A DNA stretch of 5,979 bases. Origin: Candidatus Zixiibacteriota bacterium (GTDB lineage Bacteria > Zixibacteria > MSB-5A5 > JAABVY01). Under the pieces are notes generated by a model. The model was given only the letters and a program-made list of their open reading frames with translations. It was not told the origin of the DNA and ran no database searches. The DNA is taken from positions 1-5,979 of the forward strand of contig JAABVY010000041.1 in NCBI GenBank assembly GCA_011777135.1, written 5' to 3'. A program made the translations under genes and the position numbers. Below, piece after piece: positions 5,338 to 5,979 of the stretch. Within the stretch, counting starts at the first letter, position 1. Each line of letters starts with the position of its first letter.

Positions 5338-5979
5338 CTATACTCCGACTATCTCTATGAAGGCATCCTCAAGATTATCCCGGGCGGTCTTTTGAAGCGC
5401 CTCATCCACCGTACCCTCGAAATAAATCTTGCCTCTATGAATTATCGCGATCCGATCGCAGAGACGCATTGCCTCGCTCATAATGTGGGTTGAGAAAATC
5501 AGGCATTTGTTGTCTTCCCGGCACTGCCTGATAAACTGGACGATTGTACGCGAACTCATAACATCCAGTCCGCTGGTGGGCTCATCAAAGATCATAACCG
5601 GAGGATCATGCAGAACAGAACGAGCAATCGAGACTTTCTGCTTCATTCCGGTGGAGAGCTTTTCATTGCGGGAATCGGCAAATTCGTTCATGTCGAGCAT
5701 GTCGAATATCTGATTTGTGCGCTGTATAATCTGCCCCTTATTCATCCCGTAGAGTTTTCCAAAGTATTCAACCATCTCACGGGCGGTAAGCCTGCCGTAA
5801 AGGCCGGTATTGCCGGAAAGGAAACCGGTGACATGCCTTACCTTCTGGGGTTCTTTGACAATGTCAGCGCCCTCAATCAAGGCAGTACCGGAGGTCGGCC
5901 TGATTGCTGTTGAGAGCATGCGCAAAGTCGTGGTCTTCCCCGCACCATTCGGGCCCAGGAGCCCGAAGACCTCTCCCTT
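5338..5979 (-). CDS. natA: ABC transporter ATP-binding subunit, NatA-like, N-terminus beyond window
   Basis: The frame is open to the last base, so 213 C-terminal residues are visible and roughly the first 30 residues are missing. Counting from the first visible codon: Walker A GPNGAGKT (9-16), signature LSTGMKQK (108-115), Walker B VMIFDEP (128-134), D-loop SGLD (136-139), H-loop STH with His165. The Q-loop region reads GFLSGNTGLYGRLT (52-65), a NatA-type sequence in which the usual Pro-Gln is replaced by Ser-Gly, so no canonical Q-loop glutamine is seen there. A TTG codon at 5925 is internal (it is the Leu after the Walker A threonines), not a start. The protein should dimerise at the inner membrane and drive the NatB-like subunit encoded 1 nt downstream. 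The C-terminus is short and lacks an extra regulatory domain. Confidence 0.92.
   Translation of the reverse strand, partial: KGEVFGLLGPNGAGKTTTLRMLSTAIRPTSGTALIEGADIVKEPQKVRHVTGFLSGNTGLYGRLTAREMVEYFGKLYGMNKGQIIQRTNQIFDMLDMNEFADSRNEKLSTGMKQKVSIARSVLHDPPVMIFDEPTSGLDVMSSRTIVQFIRQCREDNKCLIFSTHIMSEAMRLCDRIAIIHRGKIYFEGTVDEALQKTARDNLEDAFIEIVGV

Noticed and set aside
4957..5493. Plus-strand 178-codon frame
   Set aside because: It is antisense to both NatA-like and NatB-like genes, with Ser-rich low-complexity content typical of a shadow frame.
1..5979. CRISPR array, tRNA, rRNA, insertion sequence or phage elements
   Set aside because: No spaced direct repeats, cloverleaf signature, transposase motifs or terminal repeats were seen on either strand.

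Overview
The window looks like a chromosomal stretch of a bacterium. Every convincing protein gene reads on the minus strand, good Shine-Dalgarno (SD) sequences precede the starts that can be seen, base composition is roughly balanced, and the S41 peptidase carries a Sec signal peptide. The gene families do not fix the phylum. The style (frequent ATA isoleucine codons, S41/NatAB-type genes) would fit an uncultured Gram-negative lineage of the FCB group such as Zixibacteria, but that is a low-confidence guess. There are no RNA genes, CRISPR arrays, insertion sequences or phage genes that I can see.

Layout in transcription order (right to left). First comes a NatA-like ABC ATPase, cut at its N-terminus by the window end (5338-5979). 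It is followed after 1 nt by its NatB-like membrane partner (4116-5336). Next is a 146-nt intergenic region with a perfect 18-bp LacI-type palindrome (4052-4069), a second 14-bp palindrome, a flanking 10-bp inverted repeat and a candidate promoter. This region drives a secreted S41 (IRBP/tricorn-type) peptidase with a C-terminal beta-rich domain (2617-3963), which ends in a clear intrinsic terminator (2541-2572). After a 352-nt gap comes a two-gene operon: a magnesium-chelatase-like AAA+ ATPase (786-2264) and, 2 nt later, a VWA/MIDAS protein (1-783) whose C-terminus lies beyond the left edge. The VWA gene has no stop codon inside the window.

Functional reading. The ABC pair should form an inner-membrane exporter, with NatAB (Na+ efflux) as the nearest characterised relative. 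The peptidase should act outside the cytoplasm and appears to have its own regulated promoter. The AAA+/VWA pair has the logic of MoxR/VWA and BchI/BchD systems: an ATP-driven hexameric ring working with a metal-dependent adhesion (MIDAS) partner. The ATPase departs from the textbook Walker motifs (GLRGQAKT; Asn-Glu in place of Asp-Glu), and the VWA partner has a long non-VWA N-terminal region. As far as I recall this arrangement matches a widespread but uncharacterised pair found also in actinobacteria, so it is the least understood system in the window. The most distinctive non-coding signal is the operator-like region upstream of the peptidase. A possible 28-residue plus-strand small ORF lies in the gap between the two minus-strand units.
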